Source: Epiperipatus broadwayi (lineage: Eukaryota; Onychophora; Udeonychophora; Euonychophora; Peripatidae). Taken from it: a DNA stretch of 64,000 nucleotides. Shown here piece after piece: positions 1-10,954 of the stretch. A program made the translations under genes and the position numbers. Each line of letters opens with the position of its first letter. The first letter of the stretch is position 1. The DNA lies in the NCBI GenBank assembly GCA_028023455.1, contig JAQFVV010006208.1, forward strand, positions 11,056,984 through 11,120,983, in the 5' to 3' direction. The notes under the pieces were generated by a model, which did not search any database, was not told where the DNA came from, and saw only the letters and a list, made by a program, of their open reading frames with translations.

Positions 1-1390
1 ACGTATAGGCAAACGATTGGTTTCACAGCTAAGAGACAATAAGGTTATTTTCATCTTATAATTTACTTCTTTTTATAGTAGACGATAAAAATGACATTAG
101 TCTTCATCAACAGTTACTAGTAATAGATAAAAATTCATGCTCTTAAGTTTGGTGTGCAAGATTAGTATAGAAAAAATTTAAATAATTTGTAGGAAGGATT
201 TTAAATATTATTACATACAATCACAAAAAGCACATTCAAAAAAGGTGAAACTTTCAGATGATAGAAAATTTTAATACGACTAGCAGGTTATCCATCAGTT
301 TTCAATGAAAAAGTTTAACTTTTTTTACCATTTCTCTAGGATTGGTTTCATCAATGATAGCCACATTGAATTACATCCTCAGTCAACTAGATATCATGAT
401 AACTGAAAATTAACTTGATATTTTTTTGATGTAACCACACACACAAATCATTGTTCAGAGAATGGGAGTGTGACATTCTATTATAAAAGTTGCACAGTGA
501 AAACAGATCTACTGTCTCTTAGCAGTGAGATCAAACATCTATCTATTTGCCTGAATATTATATATTAGAATCAATATTATGAAAAAAAAAAATCTATTAA
601 TCTTTTCATATGACATTAAAGTAAACAGTGAACTTTGAATAATTATGTTCTTTTTCAACATAACCAAAGCAGTCTTACATTTTCAAATTTGTGTGTTCTC
701 TAATATCAAAAAGCAAACTGTCAGATGCTAGGTCGTGTGATGTTTAAGCACCAAAATAACTAATTAGCTATAGTTCTTTACTAGGATGAAAATTAACACA
801 GGATGTAACTCTAATAATGGTTAATTAATCTGTACAAATTCTGATGGCACAAATTGTTTATATTATTTGCATAAAAGTAATTTCTGATTTCATCAAAATT
901 TTTAATATAAACCAGTTATTCTTATTTGTTTTCTATAATGAATAACATTTTGCCCTGGAATTTTGATAAGGAACATATCTTTATAGTTCCTGGGATACTT
1001 TTAATTTAGGTCACACATTTTAAAAGAAGAAAGGTATTAAAAAATAAATGTTCCTTTTAACAAGAAGAATATTTAAAATGCAAAAAAAAAAAAAGAAAAT
1101 ACAAAAATTTAGAATTTTAAAGCAAAATTCAAATAAAATCTTAACAAATAAAAATAAAATACAGACAAGACAATTATTTTTTAAGTTCTAAATTTATAAT
1201 AGAACCTAACAAGTTAGAAGTAAATTCTTTAATAATGTTGACATTGAATAAATAAATACAGGAAGTGATAATGTTCCCAATATTAGAAAATAAAAGTGGA
1301 GGAAAAAATAGGTCAAATTTATTTTCTAATGATTACAATGAAATCCTTAGCAAATCATGAGATATTGCTGTGATACAGACGATAATACCT
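1..1390. other. AT-rich intron sequence
   Basis: Poly-A/T stretches, no recognisable gene or repeat pairing. Taken as intron downstream of the 7334-7489 exon. Confidence 0.5.
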
Positions 1391-1394
1391 CTTA

Positions 1395-2222
1395 TTATAA
1401 TAATCAATCTAAAGAAGATTGAAACTAACAAGTAATTATAATTACAATTATTTAATTATCAAACCGGATTACATCTTTCATTGAAACCTTTTCAAGATAT
1501 AAAATTTTATACATCACATGACCTTTTAATTACACTTACTCCACCTACTGGTTATTATTCACAATAAGCAATATAAGGAACATTATACATATAAACCTAT
1601 AAATAAATAAAATAAAATGAAAATGCGTAACATATATATTTTATATACTTATATAAACAAATAAATATTCTATCCCCCCCCCCCTCCTTTTTTAAAATAA
1701 ACTTTCATTCACAATTCTACAATAATTTTTAAATCTTTCAATTATTTAATAATGTCCACCTAGTTTTGCTGGACCTTTAGCTATATTTACACATCCATTA
1801 AAATTTTTCTGAATGTATAAATATAGTTCAAGGTTCATCAAAATTAAGTGGAAAATGGGCATTATTAAATTATTGGAAGATTTAAAAATTATAGTAAAAT
1901 TGTGAATGAAAATTTATAAAAAAAAAAGGGGGGGAGGGATAGAATATTTATTTGTTTATATAGGTTTATAAAATATATATGTATTTGTATAGTTTTACAA
2001 TTTGTTATGTATTTTTATTTATTTATTGGTTTATATATATATAATGTTAATTATATTAAAGTGAATAATGTCAACTAGGAGAAGTAAATAGAATTATTAG
2101 GTCATGATTACAAAACTATACTTTGAAAAAGTCTGAATAAGAGTTGAAAGCTGGTTTGATAATTAAATAATTGTAATTATAATTAATTGTTTATTTCAAT
2201 CTTACTTAGATTGATTAGTATA
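1395..2222. repeat. Long fold-back element (family H)
   Basis: Arms of about 350 bp, inverted and ~80% alike by eye: AATCAATCTAAAGAAGATTG and TAATTATCAAACCGG on the left; CCCCCTCC against GGGGGGGAGGG near the centre; GATTGATTAG at the right end. The spacer at about 1755-1860 is unpaired. Noncoding. Confidence 0.85.
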
Positions 2223-2305
2223 TTAAGAGTATATGTATAACAGCATTGTGGGCAAATGATTTTTATATTGGATATTTGATCATTGTATGTATAATATCTC
2301 TTATT

Positions 2306-2542
2306 AAACAGGCAAAACTCTCCATAAAGTAGCGCCACCCTGTGCCAACCAGAGTAATCAATGGATGCCAGGCTTGTGCATAAATCCCCTATCTAATGCC
2401 TACTCATCCAATATGGATTTTATGCACAAGCCTTCTGGCATCCACTGATTATTCTGGTTGGCACAGGGTGGCACTACTGTATGGAGAGTTTTGCCTGTTT
2501 AATAACAGTTATGTGCTAGTATAAGAGATGGTGATCATGTGA
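2306..2542. mobile_element. Family-A fold-back retroelement
   Basis: A compact hairpin: AAACAGGCAAAACTCTCC, then the GTGCATAAATCCC arm, inverted straight back through GAGAGTTTTGCCTGTTTAA to the tail GGTGATCATGTG. A perfect 16-bp target duplication, TATAATATCTCTTATT, lies at 2290-2305 and 2543-2558. The ribozyme region is deleted at the turn. Confidence 0.88.
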
Positions 2543-2874
2543 TATAATATCTCTTATTCACAGTTAAAAAAAAACTGACACAATCGACCAAATAAATTCA
2601 ATAAATCAGATAAATAACAATGTTAAAAAATCGGTTGTCATACCAGTTTAATGAGCAAAAAAAATCTTAAACTGAAGAGAAAAAGATAAATACAGGAGAT
2701 AGAAATGTTTACCTAAATGTTTCTAAATTATCATAACATTGCTATCCTAATTATAAAAAGATTATGATCTCATTTTTAATTGTTGTACCTGGGCTTTGAA
2801 CATTCCATCATCATATTTTCAATGAAATGGATGGCTGAAGAGTTGTGGGTTAGACTAGTTTGAAGCCTGTCCAT

Positions 2875-3165
2875 TAAAGTATGAAGATTGGCCATCTTAA
2901 TATAAAGCTGAGCACTGATTGTATATATGTGTCGAGATAGTAATCTGGACCAACTGATGATTGCTGGTTTAGCATGAAATACATATATTGGTGATTATTT
3001 ATCTTTTCAACATGTATATGATCAGGTGGGTCAACAATATAAAATGGCATGGATAGTTGAGGGTTGTGTGAAAGTCTGAGTTTGAATCCCTTATATATTA
3101 CATCATATATGTGCAGGTGTGTGTAAGCCTGTACAGTGCATTAATTTAAACTTTTAAAGTACATT
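2875..3165 (+). mobile_element. Family-C ribozyme SINE
   Basis: Order: GAAGATTGGCCATCTTAATA, microsatellite-like TATATGTG, ribozyme 2949-2992, then GGTCAACAATATAAAATGGC, a tRNA-like segment (ATGGATAGTTGAGG as A box; GAGTTTGAATCCC as B box) and a tail with GCCTGTACAG. Confidence 0.75.
2949..2992 (+). ncRNA. Hammerhead ribozyme motif (family C)
   Basis: Stem I ACCAA/TTGGT perfect, core CTGATGA (2954-2960), stem II TGCT-GGTTT-AGCA (U-U at the base), GAAA (2976-2979), stem III from ATACATAT, triplet ATA (an allowed NUH). All core bases present. Confidence 0.8.
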
Positions 3166-4560
3166 CAACTGTTAGTAATATCACACAATTAATGTATAAT
3201 ACAATATCCAAGTGGTATTATTTTCCTTTCTGCATCAAGGATTTCTGGTTTGATTAATGTCGATACAAGCATGAGAATCAAACAAACGACCATTAAATTC
3301 ATAAACTCAAAATTTAAGGTAATGCTCTAACCAACTAAGTTTATGTCTATCAAAGGCAATATGTCAATTATTATCATCATATTTAACATTTATTTTTAAT
3401 ACTTGATGTAGCACATGGTTACAATATATATATATATATTGTAACAGAATAAAAATAACGACAATGGCTTTACCCCAGATAGCAAGCTCAACTACTTCCT
3501 CAAAATGTCTCATAAAACAAAAATGTAGCATAAAAAATAAGCAATTATAATAAGTTTATATAGGGAAAAAATGAATTTATACTTTAAATTCAAAATATAT
3601 AACAAACCAAATTAAAAAAATGAAGCTTGAAATTGAAAAAAGTGTTTAACTAATAAATAATAAGCATATTATTAATTTTAAAAAGGTACAAACCCGTGGG
3701 TAAATATACTGTATGAAAGCATTCCAGTAAAGATACTTTTTTAAAAAAATTGTAATTTCTTCAATGATGGTCCACCATTTTGATTTTTAGATAGCAAGAG
3801 AATAATATTTCCTGAATCGCAATTCGTTAAAATAAAGCATGTACAAAAAAAGAATAATACAATGTACATTTGAAATTTATTTTTTGTTCTTTACGTTCTA
3901 TTATCAAAGTTTTTTACTTTTGTAATATCTAACCAATAACACTTGCTTTTTTTTTCTTTTTGCAGAGCTATTAATTTTTTTTTTTAAAAGCAACAGTTTG
4001 CAAATTTGTTTATTTTAAATAAATGCAATCAAAATTAAATAAAAAAATAGATAAAGAAATGTAATGTACTGTTGGCTGCTATAGTTTTTAAGAATGTACA
4101 CAATTAAATAAAAAAATGTAATTAATTAATTAATTAATTTTTTTGTATGTGATAAAAATTACCATTAGCCTAAATATGTTAAAAACAAATTATTGATTTA
4201 ATATTAAGCGAATAAATGATATTTTAAACTTATGTTTAGTAATCTTTTATCATATAAAATTCATTATTAACTGCATAATGCACAAAATAATTTTTTTTAT
4301 CCTCCCCCCCTCCTCAAAATAACTTACAATTACAATGGCAAATTTTACAATATATGATCATATTTTTAGCTGCAGGATAAATAATGTTCATAAGAATTTT
4401 AAGCCAAAATTGTTAGAATCATTATATTTTACTCAATATACATACTTTCAAATGTATTATCAATGTACTTCCTTGCTATGTCATCAAAATATGTTTTTGA
4501 TTATGATAATATTAAATAGTGCTATCACACTTATAATGTAAAGCTGTATAATTAATATCA
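3165..4560. other. AT-rich intron sequence
   Basis: A (TA)n at 3427-3441 and (TTAA)n at 4121-4139. Short open frames here look random. Confidence 0.5.
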
Positions 4561-4915
4561 ATTAGTCAATTAAAATGGCTGAGCACTTTCGAGAAATTGT
4601 ACTTCTCATAATCATAGCCAGTTCTGACTCGTTCGTTGAAATCATTCTATCAGTATAATATGCAAACTCTATGCAAATGAGTCGATTAGACCATCTTTTT
4701 GATATAGCAAAACATGCTTCTTTACGATTAATGGTGAAGGAGTCCTCTGCTATGAAGTAAGCCTCCTTTACCTTATGCTTAACATCATGCCTCTCAGTAC
4801 AAACCAATTTTGTAGATGTGGGTTCAAACTCGTGTCCTGATACTTTTTGATGTTGTGCAAAAATTGAAGTCCATTCTGGGTTAGTATGTGACTTATTATA
4901 TGTATTGTGCAGAAT
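4560..4915 (-). pseudogene. PLE GIY-YIG endonuclease C-terminal fragment
   Basis: Minus-strand reading from about 4915 gives NKSHTNPEWTSIFAQHQKVS, then GHEFEPTSTKLVCTERHDVK, then VKEAYFIAEDSFTINRKEAC. This is the same domain and order as 32041-32315 (AEH---TGH, C-ER-D-K-KVKEA, INR-EAC), so it is a second, diverged copy of the same PLE lineage. The open part is 4562-4807. No RT is seen upstream, so it is 5' truncated. Confidence 0.82.
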
Positions 4916-5814
4916 AAAAATGGCATTTTTTTTTTGCTTTCATAGATTAATGATGAAAATCTTAGTTGGGATATGTCATAAACGAATGTACTGATCGTCT
5001 TGCAAAGATATTGAATGAAAATTGGTTAAGTACATTAATCATATTTTAATTCTGTTATCAAAACATAATATTATAACTGTATATGAATAAACTCTGTAGT
5101 GTACATTTTTAGAATGACTGTTATATTATTCTCAGATGACATTTTTTATGATGTCATCAATTTTTACAAAATGGCCGCCATTTAAAAAAAAGTTTCAAAA
5201 CTTTCTTTAAAAATCATTGTAGCAAATAAGTAATTGTAAATCAAAATAGTGGCTACAAATTAATGGTAAATTCCAGGATAAAGGTATATATGTTTGAGAG
5301 TCTTGATGACTTTTTAATTTTTTCTTGAAACAAAAGGTTGACTATTGAACTTATTTGCCATTTATCATATACTTGAATAATCATCAATGGATACCTAATT
5401 ATGAGTACCATATTTACATTCTACTAAGGCTAATTTCTCTGGTTATTGAATACCATGAGAAGTATGACTTGCACTCACCTAACTAGCAGAAAGAATACAG
5501 GTGGACTAACATTAATTTGAAATGTTTGAATTCAAATCCATTCTATTTGTGAGTGTTCTTAGTTAGAAAAGGCACACAAAAAATATACACAAAGACTATA
5601 ATTTCCATGGTGCATGCATTAATGAAAAGGTTGAATTATTAAAAAAAATCAAATTAAAATTTGAATGCTATGTTAATATAAGAAATAAATATTGATTCTT
5701 AGCTATACAAGACACATAAAAACAAAAAAAACTTACAATTCTAAATTAAATATTTATTTTCATTAAATTAGAGAATAAAACAGTAATTTTATTACAACTA
5801 TTTATAATAATTTG

Positions 5815-6320
5815 TATAGTCTGAATAGACCCTAACCTGTATTCAATGCGCTTTAAAATTTGCAATAATCAAGCATATTTTGCTCATAGAGAAATTTTCC
5901 AAAACACGACCCAAGATAGTGACTTTTATAAAGATAAGAGTGGCTGTCTTATCTTTAACCTAAATGTCTATTTATGTAGGTGAATCTGAAGCATCTTGAT
6001 TTGGAAGCGTGAAGTAGTTGTTTTCTCCACTGTTTAAATCCACTATTTCCTTTACAAATTAACTTACGCAAAATCTTGCGATTTACAGCGAGTTAATATT
6101 ATGATCTTACTGTTGGAAATTCTATAAACTTCAGATTTGCCTATATAAATGGACATTTAGGTTAAAGATAAGATGGCCGCTCTTATCTTTGTAAAAATCG
6201 CTATCTTGTGTCGTGGTTTGGAAGATCCCTCTATCGGCAAAATATGCTTGATTATTGCAAATTTTAAAGCGCATTGAATACAGGTTAGGGCCTGTTCAGA
6301 CTATTTACATAAGCTTTCTG
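5815..6320. repeat. Fold-back MITE (family I)
   Basis: ATAGTCTGAATAGACCC at the left inverts to GGGCCTGTTCAGACTAT at the right. Arms of ~165 bp include AATGCGCTTTAAAATTTGCA and GATAAGA-TGGC-G-CTTATC. The central 170 bp are unpaired. Possibly TA-flanked (Tc1/mariner-like). Confidence 0.85.
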
Positions 6321-6539
6321 TGTGCTCTATAAATTAATTACTTTGCAATAATTTGGTATGTTGTATATGTACTGAAGAAAGACTCAATTTTCATTTGATT
6401 GACTGCATATTGTATACTAGACCACACATATGTAATGAGTGAATTACAACTGTATTATAAATTGAGACACAATTGTGTATATATATATTCACATGATCAG
6501 ATTATAATATTAATATCATTTATGTTCTTTTTTATTTAT

Positions 6540-6665
6540 TACAATGCTTTTTTACAACCCTCTATTGATGGTTTTGATTGCCCCAGAAAACTATAAGTAG
6601 AAGTTCTGAAGAAGATTTCTGGGTCAATCGAAACCGTCAATAGTGGGTTGTAAAAAAGCATTGTA
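6540..6665. repeat. PLE-type inverted repeat
   Basis: ACAATGCTTTTTTACAACCC is inverted at GGGTTGTAAAAAAGCATTGT. Arms of about 50 bp include the hammerhead-like region. The same ends appear as a single arm at 36825-36880. Confidence 0.82.
6600..6645 (+). ncRNA. Hammerhead-like motif in a PLE-type hairpin
   Basis: Core CTGAAGA (6606-6612), stem II GATT/AATC, GAAAC (6630-6634), GTC (6636-6638), with the minimal stem III known from Penelope ribozymes. It lies in the right arm of the inverted repeat 6540-6665. The left-arm copy has lost the core. Confidence 0.7.
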
Positions 6666-7333
6666 AAAAGTATGAAAGAACATAAATGATATTAATATTA
6701 TATGGATTTGGCAATGCAATAAGAAAGATAAAATTTATGATCAGATTATATTAAAAAAATTGATTGGATATATAGATATCCCATGATTAGATATTTCCAT
6801 TTGCAGTCAAAGCTTCAAAATAATCACTGAAATAAATGGTGTAATGTGACTAGAATAAGTGACCGAGAAGGATCTTGGACAATAGAAATCTTATCAGATC
6901 AATGAAAAACTACAGACTAATTCATCAAATTTAATTAGTTGGAAATGTTATTTTCATCTAAATAATTTAATGAGTTTCTATCAATATTTTAAAATTGATT
7001 TTGCAATGTTTGGGAGAGGAGTAAAAAGTAAAAATAAAGTCTGACTTTATCATATTACAATGAGAAAATGTTAATTTTTCGTGTTTTGGCTTTTTTTTTT
7101 TAACTGTGCATTTTGGCGGGTTTTTCCAAGTCATGTGACCCAAGATCTAAATTTTTTCTATTTTCGCATAGTTTTTTATCACTTAGATGTGTCAGATGAT
7201 GTTTTTGGCTTATTTTTGAAATTCAAAATGGCAGAGATCGCGTACTAAATTTGCACCACCCAATCTTTTATTTTTCCGATTCTACGTTGCTATAATTTTA
7301 AATTAAAAATAAATAAAAAGAGAAAATACTCAC

Positions 7334-7489
7334 ACTGGCAAAACCTGATCCATCACCACCCATCATAAAGCCTGGAGGTCCAGGTGATCCAGGTGGACCA
7401 GGTGGGCCTGGTGGTCCAGGAAATCCAGCAACTCCAGATTCCCCTTTTATTCCCTGTATACCTTCTGGTCCTTTTGGTCCCATATCACC
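7334..7489 (-). CDS. Fibrillar collagen exon (end of minor triple helix / N-telopeptide junction)
   Basis: A 52-codon internal exon, phase 0 at both ends. The minus-strand acceptor AG is at 7491-7490 after a TA-rich tract, and the donor GTGAGT is at 7333-7328. The peptide starts [10 protein letters not shown], runs through 14 Gly-X-Y triplets including a [15 protein letters not shown] block, then leaves the repeat as [14 protein letters not shown] triple helix ending in a hydrophobic stretch followed by GGDGS resembles the junction between the minor helix and the N-telopeptide of type V/XI collagens, so this is probably a secreted fibrillar procollagen of that type. That subfamily call is inference from one junction; the Gly-X-Y repeat and splice sites are seen directly. 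An ATG-to-stop open frame over this exon reads past the donor into intron, and its methionine is internal. No other collagen exon was seen before the one at 63.2 kb. Confidence 0.9.
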
Positions 7490-7904
7490 CTATATATAAA
7501 TAAAAAATAAATCAAAATATTTAAATATGAGTGTAAAATGTAAAATCTAATTAATAAAAGTTAGATTAAAATATCTGTAATAAATATAAAAAAAAAAATT
7601 TAACAATGAAACATTAAAGTGAAGTATTAGTTAATGATCAACAGGTCACACTAACCATAAAATAATAAGAATTATATTTCCCAATAACAGTTGAATCTTT
7701 GGGTACTTAAACACTATTTACAAATAATTAAGATATATATATAAATAAAAGAATGCAAAGTAAATAGCATGGTTAAGCATGCAATAGCAATAGGTTTGTA
7801 AATTCTATTGTGATAGTTTACCAGTAACATATGTAATAGCAGTCACATGATTACAAAATTATATTTTCTATGTGATGCATATATATATACATAACCATTA
7901 GAAA

Positions 7905-8160
7905 CTAGTCAACACTTAGACAATCCCAATATAGATAACAAGCAAGAATTTCAAACTGTTGTCAAGGCAACTTCTTTTTAGCAATAGAGGTGGAATCCCA
8001 CCTCTATTAAGGATCCATACATTTATATTTATTAAATATTGCAAATTGATGACAAAGATTAAAATTATTGATAGAAAGGAGTTTAAATAAACCTCTTTAA
8101 ACAGGTAAATATATCCTGTTCTGAATGCAGATTAATAAATAGCCAATTATAACAGTCTCA
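7905..8160 (+). repeat. Family-D repeat
   Basis: AGTCAACACTTAGACAATCC, then TTGTCAAGGCAACTTC, the GTGGAATCCCACCTCTATTA block and AACCTCTTTAAACAGGTAAA. Shared with 20110-20340 and 62740-62895. Confidence 0.75.
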
Positions 8161-8361
8161 TCTCTTTTAATGATGGAAATAATACCTGTTTATCCTCTCG
8201 TCCATGTATTTTGTTTTCCATCCTTTCTTGTCATTCCTAACATATTGGTCTAAAATTTTCATTCTATATGAACTGATTAAAAAACTAAATTATATATATA
8301 TCGCACATAATGCCTCACTTTCTATCTGTTTTTTTATTTTGTGGAACAAATGAATTTAGAG

Positions 8362-8673
8362 AAGTGTTTCCCAAACTATGTTCTGTGGAATACAGGCATT
8401 TTATAGAAAGTCAGTAAGTGTTCCATGGAAAAAAATAAAATTCTGGCAAATTAGTAGTCTTGTATGATTTTAAATACTGTCTCACGTTGTGTTTTAAACC
8501 TGTGAATTGTATTATAATTAAAATATTAGAATAAATGTTTATTTTGCTTTTTACTTACTTGGTATTAAAACAGAAAAACCCAAATCTTATCTTTCTATTA
8601 CAAAAACCAAAGTGTTCCATTAAAATTTTAGAATTTACAGTGTTCCATAATAGAATAAGTTTGGGAAATACTT
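8362..8673. mobile_element. hAT-like miniature element
   Basis: Ends AAGTGTTTCCCAAACT and AGTTTGGGAAATACTT are inverted with one mismatch. They are flanked by ATTTAGAG (8354-8361) and ATTTAAAG (8674-8681), an 8-bp duplication with one mismatch. Noncoding, about 312 bp; internal TGTTCC blocks repeat in both orientations. Confidence 0.75.
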
Positions 8674-9134
8674 ATTTAAAGAATTGGCAAAACTTTTATT
8701 CTCATTCATCTTTGCTTTAATCATAATAGAAAGACAAAACTCTACCATTGATAACTCATAATAAGCATATTCAAAAGTTTTCTGATAGATTAATAAGCTT
8801 ATAAGTGATATCTCATCGAAAGAGTTGAAAACTTCCACCAACATCTGCAAACAACACAGACAATTCAGCATGTACAGATAATTAGAATCAACATTATCTA
8901 AGTAATATTTACTAAGGCAATAAACCTTTAAGCATGTTCGCTTGAAAATACGAAGGTAGGGACCTCTACAGGTCTTAACCACAAGCTTACTCTGTGACAA
9001 AAACTACTTTTAAGTTATAAAAAAATTATAGTAAATGTATTTTTAATTATATATATTATATAAAAATGATCATATCATGCTACCACCTTATTTTAAGAAG
9101 ACATAGTAAAGGGATCAATCTAAAGGCAGTTATT

Positions 9135-9135
<1 letters not shown>

Positions 9136-9180
<45 letters not shown>

Positions 9181-9202
9181 AATATATATATATATATATA
9201 TA
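9136..9202. repeat. (TA)n microsatellite
   Basis: Nearly pure TA dinucleotides with one AATTTAA interruption. Confidence 0.9.
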
Positions 9203-9444
9203 AACCAGTAATGCACATAAATAATTGGATATCAGATATAAATCACATCAACACAACTAATATCAGCAATTTGTTGCTAGGGTTTCTTTGACCATAGATT
9301 ACTGATATTCTATTGATTTATTTTAAGCTTTGTCTGTTATGATGTGATTTCATATACAGCAATTTTAAAAGGAGAGATATAAAAAGAAATTGAATTTAAA
9401 AAGTTCTATAACATTAAATAACCTACATAGTTTTAGGTTTTAAA

Positions 9445-10240
9445 CCAACAAACATCACATGATCACCATTCTTTATGCTTACACAAGTTGTTTGTCACAG
9501 AGTCGAAACTCTATTCAGTAGCACCATTCAGTGCAAGCCAGAGAAATCAATAAATGCAGGAAGGCTTGTGCATAAAATCCCTATCTAGTGCCTACTCATC
9601 CAATATCCTCAGACTAGTTCCTAGCTTGTGGCTTTCATCAATGAGGAGCCTTGGATGTGAGAGCACTGCACCTAGATCTTAGGATCTAATGCAACCTTCC
9701 AGCAGGATCTGAGAGCACTGCACTTAGATTTTCGAATATAATACAACCCTCCAGCAGCCATCTTTTACTTTTTTAGCTAACTATAAAGCTTTGAGTCCAA
9801 AATGAAAACACAATAACAATATGTTTACAAGCTAAGCTCATTAGCTTGTATAGTTGTATAGATCTGAACTCAATTGAGCACCTATACATTTCGGTATCTT
9901 TGGTCCTTTAATAACCACAGTCTCCACAATCCTATTGGGTTAATGATCTTAGCTTGAAAATATTATTGTGTTTTTATTTTGAACTCAAAGCTTTATAATT
10001 AGCTAAAAAAGTAAAAGGTGGCAACTGGGGGGTTGCATTAGATCCTAAGATCTAGGTGCAATGCTCTCAGATCCAAGATTTTTGACTGATGAAAGCCACA
10101 AGCTAGAAACTAGTCTGGTGATATTGGATAAGTAGGCACTAGATAGGTATTTTATGCACAAACCTTCCTGCATTCATTGATTACTCTGGCCTGCACTGAG
10201 TAGCATTACTGTATGGAGAGTTTGGCCTCTGTGTTCTTTT
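9445..10240. mobile_element. Family-A fold-back retroelement, long copy
   Basis: Inverted arms about 350 bp long. The outer end has ATCACATGATCACC, the inner parts carry decayed ribozyme motifs in both orientations (near 9610-9650 and 10085-10130), and the centre GAACTCAAAGCTTTATAA is palindromic with 9785-9800. The flanks share TTTTAGGTTT. Confidence 0.8.
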
Positions 10241-10654
10241 AGGTTTATAATAAATTTAGTTTAAAATTAAATTTATATTTAAAAAACACGAGTGCTCATG
10301 CATGTCTACTCTTGTTTGCACAAAATCACAGTGCAAACACATCACAGTTTTATATTAAAATAAATTACCAGACGTAGCAAAATTTTCTTATTTAAATTTT
10401 TTTAATTTGTCAGTCGTACAATTTAAAAGAGCATTGTTTGGATTATCAAAAATAATTCAATGACCTCCAAAAGTGTTTGCATTCAGTTTGTAAAAGAATG
10501 ATAAAATCCGGAAAGCAGTCTGTGAAATTTAAAATTGTTGATAACTTTAATTGATACAAGATAATTCATTACAATTTCATTAGCGAGTTATTAGTCAAAA
10601 TTCAAAAAAAATCATTTGATTTTAGGCTTGGGTTCTCTTTTAAATTAATTTACA

Positions 10655-10890
10655 ATTAATCTAGGTGCAGTGCTCTCAGATCCAAGACTCCTCACTGACG
10701 AAGGCCACAAGCCAGAAACTAGTCTGAGGATATTGGATGAGTAGGCACTAGATGGGGATTTTATGCACAAGCCTTCTGGCATTCATTGATTACTCTAGCT
10801 TGCTGTGTGTGGCAATACGTAAGTGAGTTTTGCTTGCTTTAACAACAGTTATACACAAGCATAAGAAGTGGTGATCAGGTGATGTTTATT
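10655..10890 (+). mobile_element. Family-A element, single orientation
   Basis: Runs from CTAGGTGCAGTGCTCTCAG through the ribozyme at 10689-10730, GGATTTTATGCACAAGCC and AACAGTTATACACAAGCAT to GGTGATCAGGTGATG. It gives the head-to-tail order of the family without an inverted arm. Confidence 0.85.
10689..10730 (+). ncRNA. Hammerhead ribozyme motif (family A, best copy)
   Basis: Stem I TCCTCA (10689-10694) pairs perfectly with TGAGGA (10725-10730). Core CTGACGA (10695-10701), stem II GGC/GCC with a CACAA loop (A-A mismatch at its base), GAAAC (10715-10719), a tiny stem III, and GTC (10722-10724) as the cleavage triplet. All catalytic-core positions fit the CUGANGA...GAAA...GUC rule. Self-cleavage would fall after C10724. 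Confidence 0.82.
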
Positions 10891-10954
10891 AATTTAAAAT
10901 TTCATAGTAAAATTGTCCTAGCTTTATACTTAACCAAATGGGTAAAAAGTGGTT

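Noticed and set aside
7298-7483. Methionine-started 61-residue collagen-like protein
   Set aside because: The Met is an internal Gly-X-Y residue and the tail reads past a GTGAGT donor into intron; it is an exon, not a small gene.
8635-9000. 121-codon open frame on the minus strand
   Set aside because: Low-complexity residue mix, no domain, and its end overlaps the terminus of a hAT-like MITE; probably chance.
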